Shown here piece after piece: positions 30,661-41,056 of a DNA stretch of 64,000 bases (position 1 is the first letter of the stretch; each line of letters opens with the position of its first letter). Under the pieces are notes generated by a model, which saw nothing but the letters and a program-made list of their open reading frames with translations, did no database searches and was not told the origin of the DNA. The position numbers and the translations under genes were made by a program. The DNA lies in assembly GCF_023101765.2 (NCBI RefSeq), contig NC_064219.1:10085774-10149773 (forward strand), given 5' to 3'. The stretch comes from Spodoptera frugiperda. Lineage: Eukaryota; Arthropoda; Insecta; Lepidoptera; Noctuidae.

Positions 30661-31291
30661 TAGTTAGACATAAATATTTCAAGATCATTTGGACTATTTA
30701 TCTATAATTTATATACTTAGTACAATAAAACTTCAACTCAACACTGAAAACATGCAAGTAATTTAAAACTTTCAAAGATACACACTCATATACAAGACAA
30801 AATTAATAAAAAAAAATGTATCAACACAACCCGAAAATCCTGTTTTAATCCTCCCCATGTCCAACAAGCTGTAAATCGGGAAAATATCCTCGTTTATTTT
30901 TCGGGAAAAGTTGTGAATGTGAGTTTCCCACGCATGGGGGAACCGTCGGGATTCTCGGGATAATCCCCTAGGGTGCGTGCGTAAAACGGTGGCACCTATT
31001 AAGTGATCGGGGATTAGGGGCGGGATTCAGTACAGGCGATATTATTACATGAAGATAGTACAGTTATGTGGTAGACTGACCTCTATTTCGGTATTGTTGT
31101 CTTAGGATTATTGAGAGCGCTATATCCTAAGCCTAGAATAGCATGTGAGGAATAATATTGGAGATATTTTTCTAGTGTGAGGATGAAAAGAATTTGGCAG
31201 AATGGTATTTTGAAATTGGGCATGATTCCATGGACTCTTTTTCAAACCTAATCCTTGTTATTACTGAGATATTCGTAAAAGTAAATAGTTT
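30661..31291. other. Unique non-coding; GC-rich patch at 30880-31040
   Basis: The patch (TCCCACGCATGGGGGAACCG, TCGGGATTCTCGGGATAATC, CCCTAGGGTGCGTGCG) is the most GC-rich non-repeat segment nearby and has no family match. It is a candidate for a conserved non-coding element. Confidence 0.35.
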
Positions 31292-31358
31292 GCCCCACTT
31301 GATCGAACTCGAGACCTCGTGCTCAGCAGTCGCACTTGTGACTACCGAATCAACGAAC
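31292..31358 (-). repeat. S2 SINE head fragment
   Basis: Minus strand: GTTGATTCGGTAGTCACAAG TGCGACTGCTGAGCACGAGG TCTCGAGTTCGATCAAGTG, the tRNA-like head only. Confidence 0.6.
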
Positions 31359-31806
31359 TAAACTAACTTATCAAAAGAAAATATAACATTGTGGTATGTG
31401 TTAATTGTGTAATTCTAATAATCCTTTCGATAAATAGAAGGTTTGAAGTTATATCATGAATTTACCTTTTAAATAATTTGTATAATGAAAACAAGATAAA
31501 TATGTAAAGCCACAACCAGTAAGTCGAAGCCTTAATGATACAATCAGAAGAGAGCGCTAAGCCAACGGCAAGAACCCACTAATCAACGGCGCTGACTTGT
31601 AATTAGATTACAAAGTTTAAATTCGTATATTTAACTTAGTTGAGGAAATATATTATAATTACAGTAAATCCTGTAAGTTATATACTTTCTTGTTGTTTAT
31701 AAAGGTAATCATGACTGAAATTTTATTTGAACTTTTGATTAATATGATTATGATTAGGTTAATCAGATGAAGCATTTTATATCTTTGTAGATCTATTAGA
31801 AGCTTG
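31359..31806. other. Non-coding, no recognised element
   Basis: AT-rich; nothing matched. Confidence 0.4.
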
Positions 31807-31962
31807 AATTTTTGTAAAGGTGGAAAATCATCCAATGACTTCTCCCGCCTTGGGTGAGGCGAGAGGAAGTTTCAGACTCTTACTGACTAAAAACTACTCC
31901 GTTCCTATACTTGCCCTTCGACCCGGAACCCCGGTAACCCGTTAGCTAGTCTGTAGCTCCAG
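31807..31962 (+). repeat. SINE-like family B, copy 5
   Basis: AAAATCATCCAATGACTTCT, CCCGCCTTGGGTGAGGCGAG, CTACTCCGTTCCTATACTTG and GGAACCCCGGTAACCCGTTA in family order. Confidence 0.85.
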
Positions 31963-32732
31963 AAGATGCTTGACTGGATTGTGGTTACGTATTTAATACA
32001 TTCCTTTTTAATTCTGTGCGTAGCTCTTAATTCTTTACTTAAAACTATTGTATTAAAGTATTATCATATTAAATAGCAAGTTCACATACCCAAATGTTTT
32101 ATATAAACTGTAGTTTTGAGAAACAAAATAATGAGAAATTAAAGCATTCTTGCGTAACACGTTATCTGCTACGAACTCGTAGCCTCGTAGCAAGTGCTAC
32201 GCCGTAGCACTTATTTAATTAAATTAGGTTTTCCTACCATTTAATTTGGTCATTACACTTACGTATATACTATAAACACATTATTTTGTTCAGTTAAGTA
32301 AATACTAAAATCCAAATAAACGAGAAATGAATACAATTTATTTATACAAAAATCGTTTAATTTTCACTGCACTTTCCACAATCAAATAGTTCTTTTCTAC
32401 AACATTAGGTAGCTAAGCGTTATATAAAACAGCATCAATCAAGCGTTGTCCAACAAGATTGAATAGCCTTTCTCGTGCAAACAACAGCAATGAAAGCGCT
32501 GAATTGTTTAAAAAGAAAAACAGAGCGAGTACAAACTTCAGAGAAAACACGACTCTCGTTGGCTTAATTAAATTCAAGTGATTTCTTAGCGTTTTATAGT
32601 TAAACTAGACTTTGCCAGTGTCTTTACTCGTACTTTTTAAGAATTTAGGAGCAGACTATACTTTTTTTAGTCACAAGAAGTCCGCATAACATATTTAAGC
32701 TTATTGCCTTCCATCCATTATACAATACATTT
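31963..32732. other. Non-coding; CTACG-rich foldback at 32168-32208
   Basis: GCTACGAACTCGTAGCCTCG TAGCAAGTGCTACGCCGTAG resembles 7921-7975. Otherwise AT-rich and unrecognised. Confidence 0.4.
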
Positions 32733-32896
32733 GCCGACGTGAAACTACGATTGCCTAGTGTTTTACTTTGCGAGTGAAGTTACCTGAGGCCCAATAAATT
32801 TCAACAATCCTTAAATTCCTAACCCCCAAAAGTCCGGCAACGTACTTGTAATGCCTCTGGTGTTTCGGGTGCCCATGTGCGGCGGCGATTGCTTAG
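32733..32896 (+). repeat. SINE-like family C, 5'-truncated and internally decayed
   Basis: GCCGACGTGAAACTACGATT, GAAGTTACCTGAGGCCCAAT, CCTTAAATTCCTAACCCCC, GGCAACGTACTTGTAATGCC and GTGCGGCGGCGATTGCTTA. Confidence 0.7.
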
Positions 32897-33405
32897 TATC
32901 ACACCCAATTCAGGCTAAGGCTAAGTAGGCTATGTCATTCTCCATATCTTCAACAGTCACTATTTCCACATAAAAAACACGTCAATTTGTCTCTCTACTT
33001 TGCCATGAAAGACGGACAAAACAAACAGACACACACATTCACATTTATAATATTAGTATGGATTTCGCCATTTTATTTATGTTTCAGATGAAAGTTAAAG
33101 TTTTAACTAGATCCTAGTTACCGTTTAAGCGGTTAAGTTAATTACAGTTTTCTTATGAATATTTTAAGAATTATTGTTTGTCTTATTTTCAGCGCGGAAC
33201 GTTGTAATTGTCTTGGGAGGTTATAGACCTCTGAAAACAGAGGGACTGAAGTTTTTACGGTGGAACTAACTTCTTCATTTTCTGCTCTAATACTTTCAGT
33301 TAAGGTTTATTAAAGTCATGTAGTTAAAGTAAGGAGTAAGAACCGACTAAGGACTAATATTGACTAAAGCTAGGATAGCTGTGCTTTCTGAGAAACAAAA
33401 TTAAA

Positions 33406-33530
33406 TTATCATCATCATCATCAACAGCCTATAAGTAGCCACTGCTGACCAAAGGCCTCTTCTTGTACGGAGGAGGTTGAGAGCATTAATTACCACGCAT
33501 GCTCAAGGCAGGTTGGCGATTTCAAACTTA
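33406..33530 (+). repeat. RTE-like or SINE 3' fragment with (ATC)n
   Basis: (ATC)n at 33409-33424, then AACAGCCTATAAGTAGCCAC TGCTGACCAAAGGCCTC and GGTTGGCGATTTCAAACT. This is the usual 3' end of a widespread lepidopteran retroposon, in reverse. A second copy is at 36948-37050. Confidence 0.6.
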
Positions 33531-33555
33531 TACACGATTTTAATAACTAAACTAA

Positions 33556-33685
33556 TGTTTTACTCACGTAAATATATTGAGAAAAGCTCTACTAGTTTCG
33601 TCTGAGCATGCTACTCATGAGAAAGAGTTCCTCTGTGGTGGCTCGAAACTAGTAGAGTTTTACGCACATATTTACGTGAATAATT
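33556..33685. repeat. Foldback family D, second arm type
   Basis: Arms ACTCACGTAAATATATTGAG AAAAGCTCTACTAGTTTCG and mirrored CGAAACTAGTAGAGTTTTAC GCACATATTTACGTGA; the centre is GAGCATGCTACTCATGAGAA AGAGTTCCTCTGTGG. Confidence 0.65.
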
Positions 33686-34929
33686 TTTTGTAAATAAAGT
33701 TATAAATTTATAAAAAGTTCGTTAGCAAAATAAATAAGAAAAATGCTTTCCCAAAACATACATGGATAATCACATCACATCGTTTCATCTCCTAAACAAA
33801 AATGTCCGCAGAACATAAACCCTACATAAAGGCAAAATCATCAAAACGTCTGCACAAAACTTCACCTGTTCAAACTTAGCCAAGCGAAAAGAAAACAACT
33901 TTGTCATCAAAACCAATACACATAAGGTCGTATATTGCGTAAATAAATATATTTTTGTATCCATTTTGAGATGACCCTTTTTTCATAACGCAAGTTCGCA
34001 CGTTATTACATTTTTTTTTGTAAATTTTTCACGCTTGGACGTTCAAAGAGTTTGTGTTGACGATTTCTTTTTGAGTCTTTTTATGAGATTGGAAGGATGT
34101 GTGGGCAGGATTTGTAGATGATTAAAATTATTGTTGGGACATATATATTGGGCTTTTGATATAGGAAGGGTATATTAAAAGGGTATACATAGATACATTG
34201 TAATCTCATAAGCAGTTGTACCACTTAACATACATTCTAATAATCAAATTACTAAACTACCTGAAACTAGTTTTAAGTAAATTTTAGTCACTTTTTTTAC
34301 ATTTGATGGGTCGTCATTAATTAATTATATTTCTAGTTAAAACACTTGACTGTTAATTATTTATACCATGGCTTATTTGTATAATAACTAAGAGGAAAAG
34401 TCCCACTGAGTTGAAACTAGTAAAGCATTTCTCAGTTATTTACGTGAGTAAACAGGTACTTTGAATTAATTAATTTACCATGGCTCCTACAAAGTAAATA
34501 CAAAATGTCTTTTAGAGTCCTTTTTATTTTATATAAAAGCAGTCATCTAATTAATGAATAAATAAATTACAGAATTAAAAAAACTATCTACTTAGTAGAG
34601 CGTGACAATTTCCGCTCAATTTCCAAATTACCTTTTAACCGAATCTATAAAAGGACAAAAGTATACTTTATGTAAGACGTAAAGTCGTAACTTTAACTTT
34701 AAAATGTCTAAAGTTATAGTCGTAAACTGCACTAGAGACGAAGGTACGAGAATGTATTCTGAATAAGGAATTACGAACATTGCGCTTAGGGACATTATTT
34801 TACTTGTATTTACATAATATACCAGTTCGAGTGCAGTTAGTAAAGGGTTAAGTAAGTTAAGTAGTCACAAATTAGACTACGAAGATGTAATAGCTAAGTT
34901 GTGAAACTCTGTGACCATTTCCACTTATA
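33686..34929. other. Non-coding; half a family D arm at 34411-34453
   Basis: TTGAAACTAGTAAAGCATTT CTCAGTTATTTACGTGAGTA is a lone right arm. The rest is AT-rich and unrecognised. Confidence 0.45.
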
Positions 34930-35150
34930 CTAAGCTGTGCGAAAAGAAGCTCAGCTCGAGTATGCAATGTAGGTAAATCTTCTATAGCACACACCCATAG
35001 CATGCATCTTTCCATATAAAAAACAAAGCTTAGCTGAGTCCCTTTCCACAAGTGCTAAGCTTTGTGGATCAATGAATATTATGATTGGTGGAAGCCAAAA
35101 GCATCTACAACAACGTAGCATACCACCTATGGTAGGAAAGCACCTTAATA
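34930..35150. repeat. Foldback family I, copy 2
   Basis: Imperfect inverted halves: GCTCAGCTCGAGTATGCA, CATGCATCTTTCCATATAAA and AAGCTTAGCTGAGTCCCTTT CCAC against GCTAAGCTTTGTGGATC and AACGTAGCATACCACCTATG. Related in order to 61000-61252. Confidence 0.45.
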
Positions 35151-35397
35151 AACGACAAATTACCAGTTCACGTAAAAACTTCAACGAAACTAAACTAGGT
35201 AGTTATATGAAAAAATAATTGCATACTCAATCACTCGGGGAGCGATCAAAAAGCTTTCTTCGCTAACAAAGTGCATTCGTTTTGATACATTCTGAGAATT
35301 GGCTCCCCTCCTTACATACACCAATTACCGACCATTGAGACTTATAGACAGGTACTGTTATAAGCAAAAATGTTACTTAAAAAATGAAAATCACATT

Positions 35398-35565
35398 AAG
35401 ATTATTACTGTGTTTGAATCATTGAATGTTTGTTCGTCAATCACGCTGAAACTAATAAACGGATTTTTGTAAAATTTGGTATACAGACACGGTAAAAGCT
35501 GACTTGGGCGATAGGATTCGTGTAATCCCAGGGGAACGCGGGTGACGCAGCTGGCAGAAGCTAGT
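35398..35565 (+). mobile_element. Helitron-like repeat, 3' end CTAGT
   Basis: ACGCTGAAACTAATAAACGG, AATTTGGTATACAGACACGG, CTGACTTGGGCGATAGGATT and GAACGCGGGTGACGCAGCTG GCAGAAGCTAGT; CTAGT at 35561-35565. Confidence 0.7.
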
Positions 35566-35760
35566 CAGGAATAATTTCATATCATTTCGTTTAAGTAATT
35601 TTCCCCGAGGAAAGGGGGTGCAACTTCCGTGTCAGGCAAAGCATTATTGGCAATTTTTTAATAAAAAAACACTTAGTTTGGATTTTTGTATTTTATATTT
35701 TGTACCCAGTGTCAGTTGGGTCATCTTGTATTAAGATAGTTACGTATTACGGGTCCCATG

Positions 35761-35815
35761 TGCGATTGGCGAGATGACTGGGCAACCAGCTACGACACAG
35801 GAGAACAACCTGATA
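35761..35815 (+). repeat. tRNA-like SINE family A, internally deleted
   Basis: Head TGCGATTGGCGAGATGACTG GGCAACCAGC is joined to the tail ACGACACAGGAGAACAACCT. About 130 bp between them are missing. Confidence 0.6.
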
Positions 35816-36384
35816 CAAAGAAAAAACAAGTAAGTTCAAAATACCAATTTGTGCATATATATACAAAATACCCTCCAAAGAGCATGACATTATTATATGT
35901 CACCCAATTCCTTTAGAAAACAACAGACAAGACTAACGTCAAATGACTCCCTCCACTAGCGAAGTGGATTAGTACTAAGAGATTAAATGTCATAGCAAAA
36001 CATTTTGCTCGTGACTGCACGTTACCTGAAATTCCTGAAAGAGCAAATGAAATATGAAACGGATTCGCTGAAGCAGTCAGCTATGTTGCGATAAGGAACA
36101 TGGCAGCTAACAAAACATGACTAGCTGGTTTAGGTCGAAAAGTTTCCAAGTAGAGTCCTAAGCCAAAAGTCGAGATGCTAGGATCGAAAGTTTTTTGATA
36201 AAGTCAAGTTTGGTAAGTAGGGGAAGTTGGGTAAATATAGGAGAAGATGTTGGATGTACGTCCATGTGAGGTAATGATAAAAATTGAGAAGGGTTGACTA
36301 AGATTCAGTGATTTTGAAAAAAAGTAAGTTGGAAATCTAAAATTAAGTATATATGACGATAAACTAGAGGCATTCTCAGTTAAA
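35816..36384. other. Non-coding, no recognised element
   Basis: AT-rich; nothing matched. Confidence 0.4.
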
Positions 36385-36501
36385 AATACTATACTGAAAA
36401 CCGCATCAAAATTAGTTCAGACAAACTCGAGATAATCGCGTACAAACATACATACATACAGGTTAAACTGAGAACATCCTCATATCTGAAGTCGATTAAA
36501 A
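36385..36501 (-). repeat. Dispersed repeat family M, copy 2
   Basis: Minus strand: GATGTTCTCAGTTTAACCTG TATGTATGTATGTTTGTACG, CGATTATCTCGAGTTTG, AATTTTGATGCGGTTTTCAG TATAGTAT. Confidence 0.6.
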
Positions 36502-36947
36502 AAAGGAAAAATCATCTCTGCAATATAAATGCCTACAAACAGAAGTAAAGCTATCCAAACTCGTGTTAACAGACAAAAAGTCTAAAACAAAAACTCAGTA
36601 ACTCAAATACATAATTGAAGCAAGACTGACGACTGTACTATTTGCCAGGGAACCTCTGATTGGACCCCTACAGACACACAGTCATCTAAAATTCTAGTGT
36701 TTTCGCAACAATCTCGAAATTTACGATTTCTCCAAACAAGGAAACTGGACCAACATTTCAGCTAGCTTGCTTTATGGACTCGTGTTTGCCAAGGGATTGT
36801 ATGTCTTATGACAAATGGATAAGGAAGGGTTTGTTTTGCAGTTAAGCTGTTGATTATGATGTTGTATCTGTTTTCCGTAAGGAAACAAGCAAGGATAAAG
36901 GAAGGATAGAAATTTCTATCCTTTAAAAACGTGGAATCAAATCATCC
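36502..36947. other. Non-coding, no recognised element
   Basis: No family copy or convincing frame. Confidence 0.4.
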
Positions 36948-37050
36948 AACACATCAAAAGCCTATGAGTGGCCACTGCCTGACTGCCTAACCCAGGTCAT
37001 AAACCCGAAGCAGGCGTCTCAATCTCAATCCTACCCTGGCGATTTATAAC
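36948..37050 (+). repeat. RTE-like or SINE 3' fragment, copy 2
   Basis: CATCAAAAGCCTATGAGTGG CCACTGCCTGACTGCC and CAATCCTACCCTGGCGATTT align with 33406-33530. Confidence 0.5.
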
Positions 37051-37486
37051 GCCATTCAATAATATTTATTTCAAAAACAAAGATTTTTTACAGATAAGAA
37101 AGACATAGAATTTGGTCCAACTTTTCAGATTCCCGACAAAATTGTCTCTAATTTGGATCGGTCCTATACAGGTATATTGGCGCATACCTTTAAAAAATTC
37201 CAACAAAATAAACAACGGAATTACTTTATTCCGTTCGTTCCGAGAACCTCTAACCACAGATATTTGGGAGAAAATTGTATTTTCTGAAATCGCCTGTTTT
37301 ACAAATATTAGATACGGGGGATGTTTGCCGAAACAATGTTACTTTTGGACACAAATTGAAACAAAACTGACTTCACAGTCGGCCCTCGCTCCGTGTGCCC
37401 CGAGAATTCCAAATTCCGTGAAACACCTTTTGTTTTTGGTGCAAGATGTTAAGTAACAGCGATTTTGATGAGGATTCTCTAAAAAG
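37051..37486. other. Non-coding, open 114-codon frame without domain
   Basis: A plus frame runs 37112-37456, but its composition is irregular and no domain, splice site or homologous repeat supports it. Treated as chance. Confidence 0.4.
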
Positions 37487-37555
37487 CTACTTTCGCGCGG
37501 TTTCACCCGCTCTACTCCGCTGCTCCTGATCGTAGCATGATGTTAAATAGCTTTT
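37487..37555 (-). mobile_element. Helitron-like 3' fragment
   Basis: Minus strand: CTATTTAACATCATGCTACG ATCAGGAGCAGCGGAGTAGA GCGGGTGAAACCGCGCGAAA GTAG, like 24300-24360 but without the final CTAGT. Confidence 0.65.
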
Positions 37556-37574
37556 TGTTATGGGAGGTTAGTGT

Positions 37575-37700
37575 TCCAATTGCTTCTATCACCTTGGGTG
37601 AGGCGAAAGTCAGACTCTTACTGATGAAAAACCACCCCGTTCCTACTCCTGCTTTTCGAGCCGGAGCCCCGGTAACCCGCTAGGTAGTCAGCAGCTCCAG
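37575..37700 (+). repeat. SINE-like family B, copy 6
   Basis: CACCTTGGGTGAGGCGAAAG, CCACCCCGTTCCTACTCCTG, CTTTTCGAGCCGGAGCCCCG and GGTAACCCGCTAGGTAGTC; the lead is lost and GGGAGTGT is deleted. Confidence 0.85.
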
Positions 37701-38076
37701 GTGAGTATCTGTGGTAATCGACTAACCGTCAAACTAATAGTCAAACAAGAACATAAATAACGATGAAATAATTATTCATTACTGCCATCATAAAAAAGTT
37801 TAAAAAGTCGCTCGTAACTTCTCCCTTGCACCACACCATTACACACACCTACCTACGTTACGAAACCGTCTCATCAAATCCAAGCAATTTACTTAACTAC
37901 ACGTGAACTCGTAAAAACACTATAAAAATGTGCAAATCATTGTTTTCCTACCTCTATTTGTCCTGAAACGTTATTTTATTTGGCTGTACGTTTGTTCTAA
38001 TGGTTTCGTTGTTTGAGTAGACAGGTGGGGTTTTAGGTTTTAGAACTGGGTTATTTAACATTAGATACTGAATAGA
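37701..38076. other. Non-coding, no recognised element
   Basis: AT-rich; nothing matched. Confidence 0.4.
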
Positions 38077-38398
38077 GATGATGACGAGGTATGAAAATTA
38101 AAAATCTATTTAGTCCGTCTGTTAGGTAATGAAAAAATATTAGACACGTATTTTTTTATTTTGTCATACAATACAACAATGCTCAGATAAAACGAATCAG
38201 AGTTTAGGAGTGCGGATAAATACGTCATTTCTACGTTCTAAACGTACCAAAAAGTGACGTCACGCTATATTTCAAATCGATATGTCTTCGAAAGTATTTG
38301 TTACCGTAAGAAAATAAAATAAATGTGAAAAATTTTAAAATAAACTACAAGACGGACATTAAAATAAAAACTAGTCATCTACCTTACGTGTTATTCTA
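38077..38398 (+). repeat. Dispersed repeat family J, long copy
   Basis: Same borders as 27838-28035 plus a central part (ACAATGCTCAGATAAAACGA ATCAGAGTTTAGGAGTGCGG, AAGTGACGTCACGCTATATT) missing there. Confidence 0.55.
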
Positions 38399-38770
38399 AT
38401 AGATGTAAGCCTGACATATTATATGCCTCAACCTACCAACTATCCTCACTACCCACAAGACGTGATATGAAGAGTGACTACCATAATCCTGAGGGATAAT
38501 GGATACCGAGGTATGCGCTTGACGATCGCAGTTACGTCACCGGAAATTTAAATGACGCTCCTCGCCCCTTAGTGGTTAAAGTCACAGTTTTGGTTAGATT
38601 CATAGATATAATGAATGTAATATTTCTGTGGTTAGGTTAGTTACTAATTTTTTTATGGGACAAACCTGTCACAGTCTCCCTAAACCGCTAAAACTCCTGT
38701 AAACTAGGATCTACAGTAGATAAACTATAAAAACACCGGAACACTGAAGTCTGTCGCTTTTCAGTGACGT
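38399..38770. other. Non-coding, no recognised element
   Basis: Nothing matched; a few CG-rich words near 38510-38570. Confidence 0.4.
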
Positions 38771-39022
38771 ATGTGTGGGAGAGTCATGCTGCGGCACCAA
38801 ATGGCCGGCTCAACCGGAGTGATACCACGGCCTCACAGAAAACCGTCGTGAAACAACGCTTGTTTCGTTGTGTAAGTGAGATTACCGGAGGCCCAAATTA
38901 CCCCCTTCGCAATCCCCGATTTCCCAACAACTCTTACTTTCCTAACACCCAATGCACTGGCAACGCACTTATAACGCCTCTGGTATTTCGGGTACTCGTT
39001 TACCGGCTTATACTAATAAAAA
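38771..39022 (+). repeat. SINE-like family C, near full length
   Basis: GTGTGGGAGAGTCATGCTGC, GGCCGGCTCAACCGGAGTGA, CCTCACAGAAAACCGTCGTG, TTACCGGAGGCCCAAATTAC, GGCAACGCACTTATAACGCC and a shortened end (the GGCGGCGATTGCTT part is deleted) with TTTACCGGCTTATACTAATA AAAAAC. Confidence 0.8.
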
Positions 39023-39461
39023 ACATGTTAGTTAGTCATATCTGGCTCGACTAGTAAAAGCTATGACGCAATAATAAAATCACGCCCACTTTAATACCAC
39101 TTAACACTCACACGCCCTACATAATAATCTTACAATAAAAAGCCACCATTATATTCAAAACCATTTATCTTCGTTCTCAAACAATTCACGTTTACTGCAA
39201 CAATCGTATTCCTTTCATAGTGCACTTTGCATTGAAGTAAAGAGAGCAACAAGATCTATAGCATTTGAAAGACATCGTGAGACGTACCCGAGAAATGCTG
39301 AGATATTTTCCTTCAGTAACATTGGTTGAGAAATCGACACAAATTGTGACTCTTTTGTATGTATTGTAAGGTTTATTGTTTTGAGCTTTAAAGTGTAAAA
39401 GATGGCGTAATTTAAATTGTAATTCACATTTTATTTTTTTTACTATAGTGAGAGCAACTAT

Positions 39462-39670
39462 GAAAATCACCCAATAACTTCTCCCGAGCGAGGCGAAAGG
39501 TAGTGTCAGACTCTTACTGACTAAAAACTACCCCGTTCCTACTCCTGCTTTTCGAGCCGGAGCCTCAGTAAACCCACTAGGTAGTCCGCAGCTCCGGATC
39601 AGGCATCACCCCTACTGGGCCTCATCTATGATGGCTCTTTGAGGCGCGCAGAACGCGACGCGCCGCACAC
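39462..39670 (+). repeat. SINE-like family B, longest copy
   Basis: Core ATCACCCAATAACTTCTCCC, CTACCCCGTTCCTACTCCTG, CTTTTCGAGCCGGAGCCTCA, TAGGTAGTCCGCAGCTCCGG. Unlike most copies it continues through CAGGCATCACCCCTACTGGG CCTCAT to a GC-rich end GAGGCGCGCAGAACGCGACG CGCCGCAC. Confidence 0.82.
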
Positions 39671-40083
39671 TATCACGCTAAAACCGATTTTGTTTAAATG
39701 TCTGTTCAAAGTAATTATTCGGTAACGATCATTTCCCGAATGGTTGAAAGATGCTCTTAAATATTATTGTGAATTTAGAGATGGAACATTCAAAGCCTAA
39801 AACCATGTAAAAATCGTCCGTAGGAGTAAAACTACCCTACTAGTAAACCCCAACCACCCGTATTCAAAACTTACATTATGGCAATGACAGCTGCCTTGCT
39901 CAAAGGCTATCTCATACTGTCTGCAGTCTACATGTGGCCGGTACATTATTAAATTAAATTATTTTATCTAATGTCATCGTGGGTTGGACATGGACGTCTT
40001 ATACAAACTATATGAGAGAGAAAGACATAAACTTTAATCCTTATGTGACTGAATCTTTGTATGTTATGTAGGTTATTTCTATA
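39671..40083. other. Non-coding, no recognised element
   Basis: AT-rich up to the TRIM-like insertion; nothing matched. Confidence 0.4.
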
Positions 40084-40087
40084 CTAG
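40084..40087. other. Target site duplication CTAG, left
   Basis: CTAG directly outside the left LTR, repeated at 41057-41060 directly outside the right LTR. Confidence 0.85.
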
Positions 40088-40328
40088 TTTAGGGAACAGA
40101 GAGTAAAGTTCCCTAAGAAAAGGAGGATCCTCCGACCAGGCGAGGTGATCAGCCTGGCGGGCTTTCTGCCCCTGTTGTTCGTTGGGATTTTCTATCCGTG
40201 TTAATTTGCATGTAAACTTCATATGTGCGATGCAGGATATCTGTGACGTCATCCGCTGATTTTGCTCGTCGATAGTCTATGTGCGACTTCCGTCATCTGT
40301 CATCTGTCACTTGAGAGGTGTCGCCACA
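40088..40328 (-). repeat. 3' LTR of the TRIM-like element
   Basis: 241 bp. It holds the 17 nt (around TCTATCCGTGTTAATTT, from about 40189) that the other LTR lacks; the segment is bounded by ATTT on both sides. It contains TGACGTCA-like GTGACGTCATCC and a palindromic GAGGATCCTC. Confidence 0.88.
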
Positions 40329-40829
40329 TCACTCCCCCCCAAGACCGAAGGTCGATCCTGTTGAGACGGCTGTCGATGCTTGAGATGAGCGGTGCCAGAG
40401 CCAGTGTAGAATGTCCCTTAGTTCCAGTGAGTCGGAACTGTGCCGCTGAATGCCCAGTGAGTCGGGTGAGCGGTGCAGGGTGATACTCCAGTGAGTCGGA
40501 GTAGTGAAGCTCGCAGTGTCCCACGGTGAGTCGGGGAATAGATGCTGCGAGGGTAGATGCGTAGTGGCTGGCGTCTGCGTTGACGGGAGGAAGACGTCCT
40601 CAGACCGTGTGCAGAGTGCTGTGCCTAGACGCTGGTGAGGCCGTAGGGAAGAACCAGGCTGCATATCTTCGATGTAGCGTGTGGTGGTCCCTGATGAGGC
40701 CGAGGATGCTGGTTGGCTGCGACTTGATTACCGCTCAGCGGAGAAGTGATGGGTGAGGGAGATGGCGATAAGGATGACGGTGCTGATCTGCTCCGTGAAG
40801 GTTGCTTTCAATCACGTCGGGGTCACCAC
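40329..40829 (-). other. Interior of the TRIM-like element, non-coding
   Basis: A 111-codon minus frame (40329-40664) has no gag, protease or RT motif. Its serine- and proline-rich repeats come from a tandem CGACTCACTGG word (plus-strand CCAGTGAGTCGG at about 40427, 40454, 40488, with a variant at about 40524). Most likely a structured packaging leader or degenerate internal sequence. Confidence 0.6.
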
Positions 40830-41056
40830 TTTAGGGAACAGAGAGTAAAGTTCCCTAAGAAAAGGAGGATCCTCCGACCAGGCGAGGTGATCAGCCTGGC
40901 GGGCTTTCTGCCCGACTGTTGTTCGTTGGGATTTGCATGTAAACTTCATATGTGCGATGCAGGATATCTGTGACGTCATCCGTTGATTTTGCTCGTCGAT
41001 AGTCTATGTGCGACTTCTGTCATCTGTCATCTGTCACTTGTCAGTGTGTCGCCACA
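40830..41056 (-). repeat. 5' LTR of the TRIM-like element
   Basis: 227 bp, the partner of 40088-40328. It differs by CCCGACTGTTG in place of CCCCTGTTG, CCGTTGATT in place of CCGCTGATT, and TGTCAGTGTG in place of TGAGAGGTG near the outer end. Confidence 0.88.

Larger units (their letters stand above)
40088..41056 (-). mobile_element. Miniature LTR retrotransposon (TRIM-like), complete
   Basis: 969 bp on the minus strand: 5' LTR 40830-41056 (227 bp), a 1-nt gap, primer-binding site TGGTGACCCCGACGTGA at 40812-40828, a 501-bp interior, a polypurine tract CTTGGGGGGGAGTGA at about 40329-40343, and 3' LTR 40088-40328 (241 bp). A 4-bp CTAG duplication flanks it. The PBS type is the one used by many insect Ty3/gypsy and BEL elements. 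There are no gag or pol domains, so it must be mobilised by another element. LTRs begin TGTGGCGACAC and end in CCCTAAA. They differ by one 17-nt indel, two small indels and about two substitutions, which points to a fairly recent insertion. Confidence 0.9.

Noticed and set aside
37112..37456. 114-codon plus-strand frame
   Set aside because: No recognisable domain, no splice or promoter support, and irregular composition; likely chance.
40329..40664. 111-codon frame inside the TRIM-like element as a gag remnant
   Set aside because: No zinc knuckle or gag-like features; the Ser/Pro repeats derive from a repeated 12-bp word.
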